The translations under genes were made by a program, and so were the position numbers. The notes beneath the pieces are model-generated. The model saw only the letters and a list, made by a program, of their open reading frames with translations, was not told the origin of the DNA and made no database searches. A stretch of DNA of 64,000 nt from Streptomyces himastatinicus ATCC 53653 (lineage in GTDB: Bacteria; Actinomycetota; Actinomycetes; Streptomycetales; Streptomycetaceae): positions 10,174,681 to 10,238,680 of the forward strand of contig NZ_GG657754.1 of NCBI RefSeq assembly GCF_000158915.1, read 5' to 3'. Shown here piece by piece: positions 26,597-35,619 of the stretch (position 1 is the first letter of the stretch; each line of letters starts with the position of its first letter).

Positions 26597-27030
26597 TCAG
26601 TCGTTGTCGTCGCTGTCGTTGTCGTCGTGGTCGACGTGCTGGCCCAGGACCTTGGCGTTTGGGGGGCGTCCACGGTGATGTCGTGGCTCTTGTGGTCCTT
26701 GCCCAAAAACGTCGACCTCCCAGATCAGGGAGCCGTTGCGGTCGGCGTGTCCAGCTCGGCGGAGGTCGCGGTGCCGGGCACGGCCTTCAGGGCGGCGGCG
26801 GTGGCCTGGTCGTAGGTGACCTTGTCGGCCTTGACCTCGGTGCGGTCCTGGGCGGTGTCGTCCAGGTGACGCTCGTTCTGGGTGAGCTGGACCGAGGAAC
26901 GCGGCGCCGGGCCGCCGTCGTCGTCCGCGAAGGCGCTGGCCGCGCCCGTCCCGCCGATCACGGCGACGGCGGCGGCCGCGGCGAGGACGACGGCGCGGGG
27001 GGCGAGCGTGCGCTTGACGTTGGCCTTCAT
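26597..27030 (-). pseudogene. Secreted PepSY-domain protein, frame disrupted
   Basis: The gene starts with ATG at 27030, encodes an export signal (VVLAAAAAVAVIGGTGAASAFA) and then the PepSY-like segment VTYDQATAAALKAVPGTATSAEL. The frame is then lost: GSLIWEVDV follows in a second frame and AKVLGQHVDHDDNDSDDND closes it. Restoring one missing base near 26750, and removing one extra base at the TTTTTGGG run (near 26710) and two at the CCCCCCAAA run (near 26660), gives a continuous 143-residue protein that matches this secreted family. PepSY proteins often sit beside two-component genes, but none is here. Either the gene is decaying or this stretch contains base-call errors. Confidence 0.75.
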
Positions 27031-27229
27031 GGGGGCGGTTCCTCCGGTTCGTGTGGCGTGTTGTGCTTCCGCCGGTCGGGCCCTGTCGCGCCCTTCCGAC
27101 AACCACTACGTTGCCGAACGGAACCTGAACGCAGCCTGAAGTCCTGAAGCCCTCTTCAGGTTCACGGGGCCGAATGGGCTCGTGAGGAGGGCTCCCGCGG
27201 GGGACCGCAGGAGCCCTGCGCAGACCCAC

Positions 27230-28162
27230 TCAGAGCGGACAGGTGTCCTGCCAGCGCGTGACCAGGGAGGCATTGTTCTTGTCCGCCTCCCGCGCGGCAC
27301 CGCACAGGAACGGGCTGAAGCGGGTGTCGCCGTACAACCAGCGGCTGAAGAACGACACGATCCACTTGCCCTGCTTGGCCTTGTTGCCGTAGCCGGTCAT
27401 GGGGCAGAGATGGTCGCCGGGAACCTCGATGTAGAGCTTCTCGGCCTGGGACATGGAGTTGTACCAGGGCAGAGCGTAGGTATTGCCGTGGGCGACGGGG
27501 TCGCTCTGACAGGTCATGAAGAAGGTGGGGTCGGTGACTCCGGAGAAGTTCTGGTTCGGGTTGTACGGAGCCAGGGGCACGCCCGCCTTGAAGCGGGAGT
27601 CGTCCCGTAGGGCCGCCATCACCCCGCCACCGCCCATCGAGTGACCGGCCGCACCGAGCGTGCCGTTCACCTTCCCGTGGATCGGGTTGCCGGAGGCGGA
27701 ACTGAACGAGAGCAGTTGGGTACCGGCGGCGCTGATCTGGCGGCCGCGCGAGGCGGGGTCGTCGGTCAGCGTGTGGGTGCCGACGTTGAGGACGACGAAG
27801 CCCCAGGAAGCGAGGCGGGGCGCGAGCCACTGAAGGTTCTGCTGGGTGCCTTGATAGCCCGGCATCAGCACGACGCCCGGGTACGAGCCACCGGCCGTCG
27901 GGTAGGTGATCGTGCCGGACCCGTAGCCGCTCGGGTTGGGAACGGCGTAGGTGGCAGTGGCCAGCGGCCCGTTCGTGGCCTCGAGCGAAGCGGTGGTCGG
28001 ATTCGGGATCCGTGCGAGGGGCTGCCGCTCGGCGGCTGCGGTCGGTGTGACGGAGACGGTCAACAGCGTGGAGACGAGGGTGGCCGCCAGCGCGATCAGC
28101 ATGGCCACGGCCCGGGACCGTAACGGCGAAGTCCTGCCGGACGAACGACGGGTTGGACGCAT
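27230..28162 (-). CDS. Secreted PETase/cutinase-like polyester hydrolase (alpha/beta-hydrolase)
   Basis: This 310-residue protein has an export signal (hydrophobic core about residues 18-42 after a run of arginines) and the polyesterase/lipase/cutinase fold. The nucleophile is S175 in AGHSMGGGG, the acid D221 in MTCQSDPVA and the base H251 in PGDHLCP. Cysteines 218 and 253 occupy the positions of the active-site disulfide of Ideonella PETase (C203/C239 beside D206 and H237), and C287/C308 correspond to the C-terminal disulfide. The residue before the nucleophile is His, as in cutinases, rather than the PETase Trp. Known relatives hydrolyse cutin, lipids or polyesters outside the cell. ATG 28162 has a GGAGG site seven bases upstream. 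Confidence 0.9.
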   Translation of the reverse strand: MRPTRRSSGRTSPLRSRAVAMLIALAATLVSTLLTVSVTPTAAAERQPLARIPNPTTASLEATNGPLATATYAVPNPSGYGSGTITYPTAGGSYPGVVLMPGYQGTQQNLQWLAPRLASWGFVVLNVGTHTLTDDPASRGRQISAAGTQLLSFSSASGNPIHGKVNGTLGAAGHSMGGGGVMAALRDDSRFKAGVPLAPYNPNQNFSGVTDPTFFMTCQSDPVAHGNTYALPWYNSMSQAEKLYIEVPGDHLCPMTGYGNKAKQGKWIVSFFSRWLYGDTRFSPFLCGAAREADKNNASLVTRWQDTCPL

Positions 28163-28379
28163 CGATGGACCTCCAGGATGCGGCGCGGGTGCGCGCTGCC
28201 GGAAGCGCAGCGCGACCGCAGCGTAGATTGCGCTACGGAGACATGGAAGGTGCGCACAGGGCGGAGTCTGGAGCGCCCGGCTCGGGCTCTGCTTGACCGC
28301 CCCGGCGAGGAGCCCGCGGACGAACTGGTCGCTCAACCCTGCCCGGCGCCCCGTGAGGCCCCCTTGAGACGGCCGCGGG

Positions 28380-29963
28380 TCAGACCGTGAAGCGGCCGGG
28401 GTCGGCGGCGGCCCAGTCCTCGGCCCACGTCGCCGGGGGATCGGCGAGCAGTTGCCCGGGGCCCAGCCACTCGTACAGCTCCGCGTGGGAGCGGACGGTG
28501 AACGGGTCGATCCGCGTCCGCAGCATGTGCGGACGCAGCTCGGCAGGGTCATGGACGCCCATGGACGCCATGATCTGGAGGGCGCCGTGGACCGTGGCCC
28601 GCTGGAACCGCTCCACGCGTGCCGATTTGTCACCCACATCCAGGGCGCGGGCCCGCCGGGGGTCCTGCGTGGCCACCCCGACGGGGCAGGTGTTGGTGTG
28701 GCAGCGCTGGGCCTGGATGCATCCGGTGGCGAACATCATCGCCCGCGCCGCGTTGGTGTAATCGGCCCCCTGCACCATCCGCTTGACCATGTCGGACCCG
28801 GTGGCGACCTTGCCGCTGGCGCCGATCCTGATCCGGTCCCGCAGCCCCGTACCGACCAGCGCGTTGTGCACGGTGATCAGGCCCTCGGTCAGCGGCGTGC
28901 CCACATGGTCGGCGAACTCCAGCGGAGCCGCGCCGGTGCCCCCTTCGGCCCCGTCCACCACGATGAAGTCCGGGGTGACGCCCTCGCTCAGCATCGCCTT
29001 GCAGACGGCCAGAAACTGTTGACGGGACGTGAGGCACAGCTTGAGGCCGGTGGGCTTGCCACCCGACAGCTCCCGCATCCGGCCGATGAACAACACCAGC
29101 TCCCGCGGCGTGGAGAACACCCGGTGGTACGGAGGCGACACCACCGTCTGCCCCTGGGGCACGCCGCGCACCTTCGCGATCTCCGCGTTGACCTTGCTGC
29201 CCGGCAGCACCCCGCCCATGCCCGGCTTCGCGCCCTGCGACAGCTTGAGAGAGACACACTTCACCTGGTCATGGGCCGCCTTGTCGGCGAAAGTGGCCGC
29301 CTCGAAGTCTCCGTCGTCCGTCCGGCACCCGAAGTACCCGGTGCCGATCTCCCAGATCAGATCGCCGCCGTGGCGCAGATGGTATTCCGAAAGACCACCC
29401 TCGCCCGTGTCCTGCGCGAAACCGCCCTGGGCCGCACCGCGATTGAGAGCGAGGATCGCGTTGGTGGACAGCGAGCCGAAGCTCATCGCCGAGATGTTCA
29501 ACAGCGCCATGTCGTAGGGCTTGGCACAGTCCGGCCCGCCGACCCGCACGGTGGGCGGCTGGTCCGGCGTGGCCCTGGGCGCCAGCGACGGCACCAGGAA
29601 CTCGTACCCCGCGGCACCCACTTCCCGCTCCGTTCCGAACGGTTCCTCGGCGTCCACGCCCTTCGCCCGCTCGTACACGATGCTGCGCACATCGCGGTCG
29701 TACGGGCGGCCGTCGTAGTTCCGCTCGATGAAGTACTGCTGAAGCTCCGGCCGTATCGCCTCCAGCAGATACCGCAGGTGCCCCAGCAGCGGATAGTTGC
29801 GCAGCACGGAGTGCTCGCGCTGCACCACGTCCCGCACCGCCACGGCAGTCATGGCCGTGGCCGCGACGACCAGAAGCCACCACCACGCCGATACGCACCA
29901 CGCGAGAGCCGCGCCGAGCGCCACGGCCAGCGCAGGACCAATCACCAATACGAGTCTCAGCAC
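28380..29963 (-). CDS. FMN-binding glutamate-synthase-family protein with N-terminal membrane anchor
   Basis: This 527-residue protein corresponds to the FMN/3Fe-4S synthase domain of glutamate synthase (GltB) without the glutaminase domain. It begins with two adjacent hydrophobic segments (about residues 1-45: LVLVIGPALAVALGAALAW, then WWLLVVAATAMTAVAV). Family landmarks are NISAMSFGSLS, KPGMGGVLPGSKV, SEGVTPDFIVVDGAEGGTGAAP and the cysteine cluster CIQAQRCHTNTCPVGVATQDP, which fits an iron-sulfur centre. Such stand-alone proteins occur widely in bacteria and their physiological reaction is poorly defined. The start is a GTG. No gltD-like partner is nearby. Confidence 0.9.
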   Translation of the reverse strand: MLRLVLVIGPALAVALGAALAWCVSAWWWLLVVAATAMTAVAVRDVVQREHSVLRNYPLLGHLRYLLEAIRPELQQYFIERNYDGRPYDRDVRSIVYERAKGVDAEEPFGTEREVGAAGYEFLVPSLAPRATPDQPPTVRVGGPDCAKPYDMALLNISAMSFGSLSTNAILALNRGAAQGGFAQDTGEGGLSEYHLRHGGDLIWEIGTGYFGCRTDDGDFEAATFADKAAHDQVKCVSLKLSQGAKPGMGGVLPGSKVNAEIAKVRGVPQGQTVVSPPYHRVFSTPRELVLFIGRMRELSGGKPTGLKLCLTSRQQFLAVCKAMLSEGVTPDFIVVDGAEGGTGAAPLEFADHVGTPLTEGLITVHNALVGTGLRDRIRIGASGKVATGSDMVKRMVQGADYTNAARAMMFATGCIQAQRCHTNTCPVGVATQDPRRARALDVGDKSARVERFQRATVHGALQIMASMGVHDPAELRPHMLRTRIDPFTVRSHAELYEWLGPGQLLADPPATWAEDWAAADPGRFTV

Positions 29964-30043
29964 GTCCGCACGGCTACCCCTCTCGCACCAGTCGATGCGG
30001 GGTCACCGTTCGATGCGCCGGGCATCGGGACGACCCCGGACCG

Positions 30044-30226
30044 TTACCTCCGCCGGGTCGAGCCGGACCGTGCGCGAAGTGTGCGCACGACCTCCCGAAC
30101 GACCGCTACGGGGGTCACTCCGTGGGGGCCTCGGCCGAGACGCGAGGGGGTGCCGGTCGGGCGCTTCCTCCGGGACATCCCGATGAGGCGCAGTCCCCGG
30201 TCCAGGCGGTGCAGGGCGGAAGTCAT
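30044..30226 (-). CDS. Small basic hypothetical protein (60 residues)
   Basis: A 60-codon frame begins with ATG after a GAGGAG site and encodes a strongly basic product (MTSALHRLDRGLRLIG, then many Arg). I do not recognise it. The ribosome site favours a real gene; the arginine-rich composition is also what non-coding high-GC DNA yields, so confidence is low. It occupies most of the 455-base gap between the glutamate-synthase-like gene and the nuclease gene. Confidence 0.35.
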   Translation of the reverse strand: MTSALHRLDRGLRLIGMSRRKRPTGTPSRLGRGPHGVTPVAVVREVVRTLRARSGSTRRR

Positions 30227-30419
30227 GGCGGATATCTCCTCGTCAGAGTGCCGGAATGGTTTGGTGTGCCCGGCTATCGGCTTCCCCTCAGCCGACGCGC
30301 TATGCGCGGTGGACACCGCGGTCTGCGGCAGCGCTGATCCGCACGGGGTGTGGAGGCGGCGTACCAGGGCAGTCGGCAGTGGCGATCTTGATGTCACCAC
30401 GTGAGGGGGACTGCCACCC

Positions 30420-31052
30420 ATGGCCACTCCCGGCCGTCGGCCGCGCAGCGGGCGTCAGTACGCCTTCAGCCTGCGGAATCTCTCGGTCTGCTTCGGGCTG
30501 ATCGCCATCGTTCTCTTCGCGGTGGGGGTCGCCGTAAGAGCCGGTGACGGCACGGCCGAGGATCTTTCTGCTGCCGCCGTGGCCATGGGGCTGCCAGCGC
30601 TTTTCGTCGTCCTCATGATGCGCCGCCGCCGTGTCGCCCCCGCTCCCCCCGAGGAGGATCTCCTCGAGGAGGTCGACTTCGAGGCGATGGCTCCCGGTGA
30701 GTTCGAGCAGGAGGTGGCGGACCTGTGCGAACGGGACGGCTGCCAGGTCATCCGCGTGGCCGGCGGCGCGGGTGACCTGGGCGCGGATGTTCTCGCCACC
30801 GCCCCCGACGGGCGGCGCCTGGTCATCCAGTGCAAGCGGTACGACCCGACTCACAAGGTCGGCTCCCAGGATGTTCAGCGCTTCGGAGGAACGTGCTTCG
30901 CCGTCCACGACGCTCAGATCGCCGCGGTGGTCACGACCAGCGAGTTCACCGAGCCCGCCGTCGAGTACGCCGCGCAGTGCGGAATCCTGTGTATCGACGG
31001 GCATGAGCTCGCCACGTGGGCAAGCACGGGCCCGGCTCCGTGGACGGAGTGA
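30420..31052 (+). CDS. Membrane-anchored Mrr-like restriction endonuclease domain protein
   Basis: This 210-residue protein has two predicted membrane helices (about residues 22-40 and 50-67) followed by a Mrr_cat nuclease-fold domain. Its PD-(D/E)xK-type active site is visible as GAGDLGADVLATAPDGR then VIQCKRY. Soluble Mrr enzymes cut modified DNA; membrane-anchored versions in actinobacteria have no clear role, with DNA uptake control, phage defence or envelope-linked nuclease activity as suggestions. It stands alone, with no methylase or other defence gene nearby. Confidence 0.87.
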   Translation: MATPGRRPRSGRQYAFSLRNLSVCFGLIAIVLFAVGVAVRAGDGTAEDLSAAAVAMGLPALFVVLMMRRRRVAPAPPEEDLLEEVDFEAMAPGEFEQEVADLCERDGCQVIRVAGGAGDLGADVLATAPDGRRLVIQCKRYDPTHKVGSQDVQRFGGTCFAVHDAQIAAVVTTSEFTEPAVEYAAQCGILCIDGHELATWASTGPAPWTE

Positions 31053-31067
31053 CGGTGGCGAGACACC

Positions 31068-31952
31068 CTAGGGCAAGGGTGTGCCGCCCGTGGCATTGAG
31101 GATTTCGGCGGTGACGTAGCCGGCCTGCTGTGATGCCAGGAAGACGTACGCGGGCGCCATCTCGGCGGGCTGGGCCGGGCGCCCCAGGGGGCTCTGCTCG
31201 CCGAACTTCGAGGTGTCGGGCAAGGTGGCGGGGATCAGAGGTGTCCACACAGGGCCGGGGGCGACGGCGTTCACCCGGATGCCGCGCTCCGCCAGATTCC
31301 CGGCAAGGCCCTGGGTGAACGTGACGATGGCGCCCTTGGTCGTGGCGTAGTCCAGCAGGTGAGGGCTGGGCTTGTACGCCTGGACCGATGTGGTGTTGAT
31401 GATGCTGCCGCCTTCCGAGATGTGCGGCAGGGACATCTTGCAGAGCCAGAACATGGCGTACAGATTCGTGCGCATCACGCGGTCGAACTGCTCGGTGGTG
31501 ATGTCTTCCAGTCCCTGTGACTGTGCCATCTGGAAGGCAGCGTTGTTGACGAGGACGTCGATCGAGCCGAAGGCGTCGACCGCGCGGTCCACCAGGGCCC
31601 TGCAATCGGCTTCGTCGCGGATGTCGCACGCCATCGGAACCGCCCGCCGCCCGGCCTCTTCGACCAGCCGCACCGTCTCCTGGGCGTCTTCTTCTTCCTC
31701 CGGCAGATAGCTGAACAGGACGTCCGCGCCCTCCCGGGCGAACGCGAGGGCCACCGCCCGGCCGATCCCGGAGTCCCCGCCGGTAATCACGGAATGCCGG
31801 TTCTCCAGCAGGTTATGGCCCTGGTAGCTGCGTTCACCGTGGTCGGGCCGCGGCTCCATATCGTCCGTGGCGCCAGGATGCGGTTGGTCCTGCTGCGGGA
31901 ATTCCGGCTGCGGGTACCGCTTGCCTGGATGCTCCTGGTCCTGGTCGCTCAT
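31068..31952 (-). CDS. SDR family oxidoreductase (YhdF/GSP39-like)
   Basis: This 294-residue SDR belongs to the general-stress group with a long hydrophilic N-terminal extension (rich in Gln, Pro and Asp over the first 45 residues, ending NLLENRHSVITGGDSGIGRAVA). Other landmarks are VLVNNAAFQM, NTTSVQAYKPSPHLLDYATTKGA with the catalytic Ser, Tyr and Lys, and the terminal GYVTAEILNATGG. Members are stress-induced NAD(P)-dependent oxidoreductases of unknown substrate. I chose ATG 31952 because GGGAGG precedes it and the long N-terminus is normal for the family. Confidence 0.92.
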   Translation of the reverse strand: MSDQDQEHPGKRYPQPEFPQQDQPHPGATDDMEPRPDHGERSYQGHNLLENRHSVITGGDSGIGRAVALAFAREGADVLFSYLPEEEEDAQETVRLVEEAGRRAVPMACDIRDEADCRALVDRAVDAFGSIDVLVNNAAFQMAQSQGLEDITTEQFDRVMRTNLYAMFWLCKMSLPHISEGGSIINTTSVQAYKPSPHLLDYATTKGAIVTFTQGLAGNLAERGIRVNAVAPGPVWTPLIPATLPDTSKFGEQSPLGRPAQPAEMAPAYVFLASQQAGYVTAEILNATGGTPLP

Positions 31953-32020
31953 GTGATGTCCTCCCGAGAGGTAAAGGAAACCGGGCGCCCCGGGCGCCAT
32001 TCTCTCCCCCGCGGGGTCGC

Positions 32021-34060
32021 TCACAGGTGATCGCGGGGGAGTGTCTCGTTCCAGGTACGGGAGAACACCCGCCGGTCGTTTTCGTAGCCGTCAAGCGTGG
32101 CGTCCACGAAGAGGTCCGTCTCGCTGGAGCGCAGCACGGTGTGGGTGACGACGCGTACGTCCCAGTCGTCGCGCTGGAAGCGCATGGTCCAGGCCGACTC
32201 GCCACTGACCGAGGTGAAGTCGTCCGCGACGGCCGTGTAGCGCTCGTAGGCGCGGCGGTGGACATCGAGGCCGGTGTCCTCGTAGCGCACCGTACCGGCG
32301 TCCTTGACGATCTCCAGCGCGGATCGGTAGCCGACCAGATCGCGGGTGACGTCCCACCGCATCTCCGGCGGGTGCACCTGCGTGGTGGCGACGGGCGGGG
32401 TGCCCTCCGGTTCGCCGAACGGCTGCTGGGGGGCTTCGTCGGGCTCATGGGTTCCGCGCAGCGGCAGGGTGAGGGTGCTGGAGCCCTCGTACACGCTCAG
32501 CAGGACCGGCCGCGGCGGTGGCCAGGCGAGGGGCCAGTAGGACGTGGACAGCGACAGCCGGATGCGGTGCCCGGGCGGGAACGCCTGCGCCACGCCGTTG
32601 AGCTCCACCGTGGCCCGGTAGCGGCGCCCGGGCTCCAGCGGTTCAGGAGCGCCGATGCCGTCGCGGTGGGTGAGGTTGAGCAGGCCGTAGGTGACACGGG
32701 TGGCGCTCCCGTCGGGGGACACGTCGGACAGCCGGGCAGCCACCATGGCCACCGGTTCGCTCACCGACAGCTCCAGCTCGACGGAGGGCGAGCCGAGGAT
32801 CTCCACGGGCTCGGTGAGGACATCGGTGTCGAACACCAGCGAGCCCCCGTCCTCCTCGCGCTGGTCGTACGGCAGGTCCGGCGGGGCGTTGTACGAGGCC
32901 CACTTTCCGGCGAACTGCCCGACCGACAGCGGCGATTGCACCGTCAGCTCCTCGCCTCGCCCCGCCTCGTCCGACGAAGGCTCACCGGGGGCGCCGATGC
33001 GGTGCCGGGTGAGCGGGTGAGCGGCCGGTTCGACGTGCGGTGAGGGCCAGTCGGGTTCGCCGACCCAGCGGCCCGGCCGCTCCTCGTACGACGTGGACGG
33101 CGGCACACTGTCCTGCATCCACGCGTGCAGCATGGGGCCGTCCATGGCACCGTTGTCGGCGCCCTTGAGCCAGTGGTCCCACCAGCGCACGACTTCCTGG
33201 AGGTAGCCGATGGCCGGGCCGGGCTCGCCCAGGTGCGGGAACTTGTGCGACCAGGGACCGATCAGCCCCTTGCGCGGTACGTCCAAGTGGCCCAGCAGCC
33301 GTGTGACGGCGTTGGAGTAGCCGTCCGCCCAGCCGCTGGAGGCCAGCACCGGACAGCGTACGGCCTCGTAGTCCTCGCACACCGACGCGTGGCGCCAGTA
33401 GTCGTCGCGGCGCTGGTGGCGCAGCCATTCCAGCACCCAGGGACGGGTCTGTTCCATCCGTTCGTGCCACATCTCGCGCCAGCGCTCGCCGACCACGACC
33501 GGGTCGGGCGGGCAGGTGGCGTACGCGAACATGGTGCCCGCCTCGGCCAGGTTGTCCGACAGCAGCGCACCGCCCATGTAGTGCATGTCGTCGGCGTACC
33601 GGTCGTCGGTGAAGGAGGCGATGACGATGGCGCGCAGGCCCGGCGGCTGCCGGGCGGCGACCTGGAGGGCGGCGAACGCGCCCCAGGAGATCCCCATCAT
33701 GCCGGTCGTGCCGTCACACCAGGGCTGCTCCGTGAGCCAGGTCAGGATCTCCTCGGCGTCGGCCTGCTCCTGCTCCAGGTACTCGTCCCGCAGCACGCCC
33801 TCCGACTCTCCGGTGCCGCGCAGGTCGACGCGGACACAGGCGTACCCGTGACCGGCGATGTACGGGTGGTGGACGGAGTCGCGTACCGACGTCAGATCGC
33901 GTTTGCGATAGGGGATGTACTCCAGCACCGCGGGCACCGGCTCCCCGTCCGAGGACGTGGGGCGCCAGATGCGCGCCGACAGGCGGGTGCCGTCGGACAT
34001 GGGGATGGTGACGTGGTCTTCTTCCTTGGTCTCACAGGGCAGATTGCTCAGGAAACGCAT
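32021..34060 (-). CDS. CocE/NonD family hydrolase (X-Pro dipeptidyl-peptidase-like)
   Basis: This 679-residue enzyme belongs to the CocE/NonD group of serine hydrolases, which cleave esters or acyl/X-Pro peptide bonds. An N-terminal alpha/beta-hydrolase domain starts with VTIPMSDGTRLSARIWRP and carries the nucleophile in GMMGISWGAFAALQVAA; the C-terminal jelly-roll domain includes GPWSHKFPH and the PPGHRIRLSLSTSYWPLAWPP stretch. No signal peptide is seen. It lies directly downstream of the ATP-grasp gene, separated by a hairpin, so the two may be used together, one making and one cleaving a peptide or ester bond; that link is inference. ATG 34060 was chosen for its AAAGGAG site. Confidence 0.9.
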   Translation of the reverse strand: MRFLSNLPCETKEEDHVTIPMSDGTRLSARIWRPTSSDGEPVPAVLEYIPYRKRDLTSVRDSVHHPYIAGHGYACVRVDLRGTGESEGVLRDEYLEQEQADAEEILTWLTEQPWCDGTTGMMGISWGAFAALQVAARQPPGLRAIVIASFTDDRYADDMHYMGGALLSDNLAEAGTMFAYATCPPDPVVVGERWREMWHERMEQTRPWVLEWLRHQRRDDYWRHASVCEDYEAVRCPVLASSGWADGYSNAVTRLLGHLDVPRKGLIGPWSHKFPHLGEPGPAIGYLQEVVRWWDHWLKGADNGAMDGPMLHAWMQDSVPPSTSYEERPGRWVGEPDWPSPHVEPAAHPLTRHRIGAPGEPSSDEAGRGEELTVQSPLSVGQFAGKWASYNAPPDLPYDQREEDGGSLVFDTDVLTEPVEILGSPSVELELSVSEPVAMVAARLSDVSPDGSATRVTYGLLNLTHRDGIGAPEPLEPGRRYRATVELNGVAQAFPPGHRIRLSLSTSYWPLAWPPPRPVLLSVYEGSSTLTLPLRGTHEPDEAPQQPFGEPEGTPPVATTQVHPPEMRWDVTRDLVGYRSALEIVKDAGTVRYEDTGLDVHRRAYERYTAVADDFTSVSGESAWTMRFQRDDWDVRVVTHTVLRSSETDLFVDATLDGYENDRRVFSRTWNETLPRDHL

Positions 34061-34101
34061 GCGGCCGGCTACTCCTTTCGCTGCGGCACGCCGGACGAGT
34101 G

Positions 34102-34143
34102 CCCGGTGTCGCGGTCGGCACACGGGCCGATCGCGACACCGGG
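34102..34143 (-). terminator. Hairpin between ATP-grasp gene and CocE-type hydrolase gene
   Basis: A perfect 12-bp inverted repeat (34102-34113 with 34132-34143, 18-base loop) lies just past the ATP-grasp stop codon. It lacks a T-run, so it could be an attenuating terminator or an mRNA-processing/stability element between the two genes. Confidence 0.55.
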
Positions 34144-34153
34144 GGTTGAGGGG

Positions 34154-35458
34154 TCAGTTCTTCTCGTCCCGGCTGCCCGGTGTGGTCTCCTCGAACGTGA
34201 GTTTCAGGGCCGCGACACACCGGTCGTACTTCTCCCGCAGCTCGTCCTCGCTGTCTCCGCCGGTGAAGATGTGGGCCAGCTCGAAGCTGTAGCTGTCCTG
34301 CTGGTCCATCTCCGAGAGCCGCTGGCCCTCCTCGGGCACCACCTCGATCCGCACCTCGGGGATCTCGCGCTCGATGCGCTCGATGTCCTCCTCGGTGGGC
34401 ACGCGGCACGCCACACCGTCGGCGAACCACCGGTGGTACCACTTGGCGGCCATCCTGGAGGGGCCCTCGCGCTTCGGCAGGCTCGGGTCCCTGCCCAGCG
34501 CGAGGCTGAGCATGCAGTGGTGATTGGGCACCCCGTCGACGTACTCGAACAGCTCGGCGTGCGACTGGGAATGCCGGGGATTGATCTCCAGCAGATTGAT
34601 CTCGTCCGTCTGCGGATCGTAGAAGTACTCGATGCTGAACGTCGCCGAGTCCATGCCGATCTGCCGCATCACGCGCTTCGAGACGTCGTGCAGTCGCTGT
34701 ACCACCGGCTCCGGCAGAGTGGAGGGGTACTGGTGGCGCAGAAAGCACGGGCTGTCGGGGTAGGCGATGGAGTCCAGCGCCCCGTAGACGGTGACCTCAC
34801 CGCCCCGGACGTAGCCCTCCACCGCCACCTGGATCCCGGACAGCGCTTCCTCCGCCAGGCACACCTCACCGCCCACACCGGCCATCTCCGGCGGGAGCTC
34901 CAGCCGGTCCAGGATGTAATTGAACGGTCGGCCGACCCGGCCGATGCCCTCGCGAATCTCGGCCACCGCCGCGCGGAACTCCTCCTCATCCTTCACACCG
35001 AAGGCCAGCTCCGACGAATACGCCAACGCGGGCTTGAGCCACATGGGAAAGCGCACGCCCTCGGGCGGCCGCGGTTCCCGCGCCTCCAGGTCGACCCGGC
35101 CGAAACGGGGATGCTCGTCGATGACCTTCTGCTGTTCCAGCCGACTCCAGTACTTGTGCTCGCACTTGACGACCGACTCCAGGCTGGTGCTGTGCGTGCC
35201 GTAGCGCTCGCTCAAGAGCGGCACGAGGGTGCTCACCGGAAAGTCCCAGTAGCCGACGATCGCGTCGATACGGCCGTCGAAGGCGTCCAGCACCTTCTCC
35301 GCCTTCTCCATGAGATCGGCCACGGACACCTCACCGACCTGCAACTCCTCAATGCTGAGGAGCGGGTGAAATCGGTACTCCCGTGCATCTGGAACTTCGC
35401 GCAGACTGGGCAGATTGGCCTCGTCCAGGCCGATCACAAAGATGTTCTTCACGCTCAC
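34154..35458 (-). CDS. ATP-grasp domain protein (carboxylate-amine ligase type)
   Basis: This 434-residue protein has an ATP-grasp ligase pattern: an N-terminal pre-ATP-grasp domain, the ATP-binding segment FPMWLKPALAYSSELAFGV, and the metal-binding end ATFSIEYFYDPQTDEINLLEINPRHSQSHAELF with the paired Glu/Asn ligands. The family joins a carboxylate, activated as acyl phosphate, to an amine or other nucleophile. The C-terminal 80 residues are acidic and without a recognised domain. Substrates are unknown; its only operon partner is the downstream CocE/NonD hydrolase. Confidence 0.85.
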   Translation of the reverse strand: MSVKNIFVIGLDEANLPSLREVPDAREYRFHPLLSIEELQVGEVSVADLMEKAEKVLDAFDGRIDAIVGYWDFPVSTLVPLLSERYGTHSTSLESVVKCEHKYWSRLEQQKVIDEHPRFGRVDLEAREPRPPEGVRFPMWLKPALAYSSELAFGVKDEEEFRAAVAEIREGIGRVGRPFNYILDRLELPPEMAGVGGEVCLAEEALSGIQVAVEGYVRGGEVTVYGALDSIAYPDSPCFLRHQYPSTLPEPVVQRLHDVSKRVMRQIGMDSATFSIEYFYDPQTDEINLLEINPRHSQSHAELFEYVDGVPNHHCMLSLALGRDPSLPKREGPSRMAAKWYHRWFADGVACRVPTEEDIERIEREIPEVRIEVVPEEGQRLSEMDQQDSYSFELAHIFTGGDSEDELREKYDRCVAALKLTFEETTPGSRDEKN

Positions 35459-35619
35459 CGGCTCTCCCTCGGTATCGCCCCGATGTCCGGCGGCCCAGTA
35501 CCCCTCTGGGTGTTATTTACCCTCCGCAGTTACCTCCGGCAGTGCCGGTTATAAGTGGGAGCCGAGGGGCACTCGGGCCGCCCAGGCCGTCGGTGTGATA
35601 CCGAAAGAAAGGTTGAACA

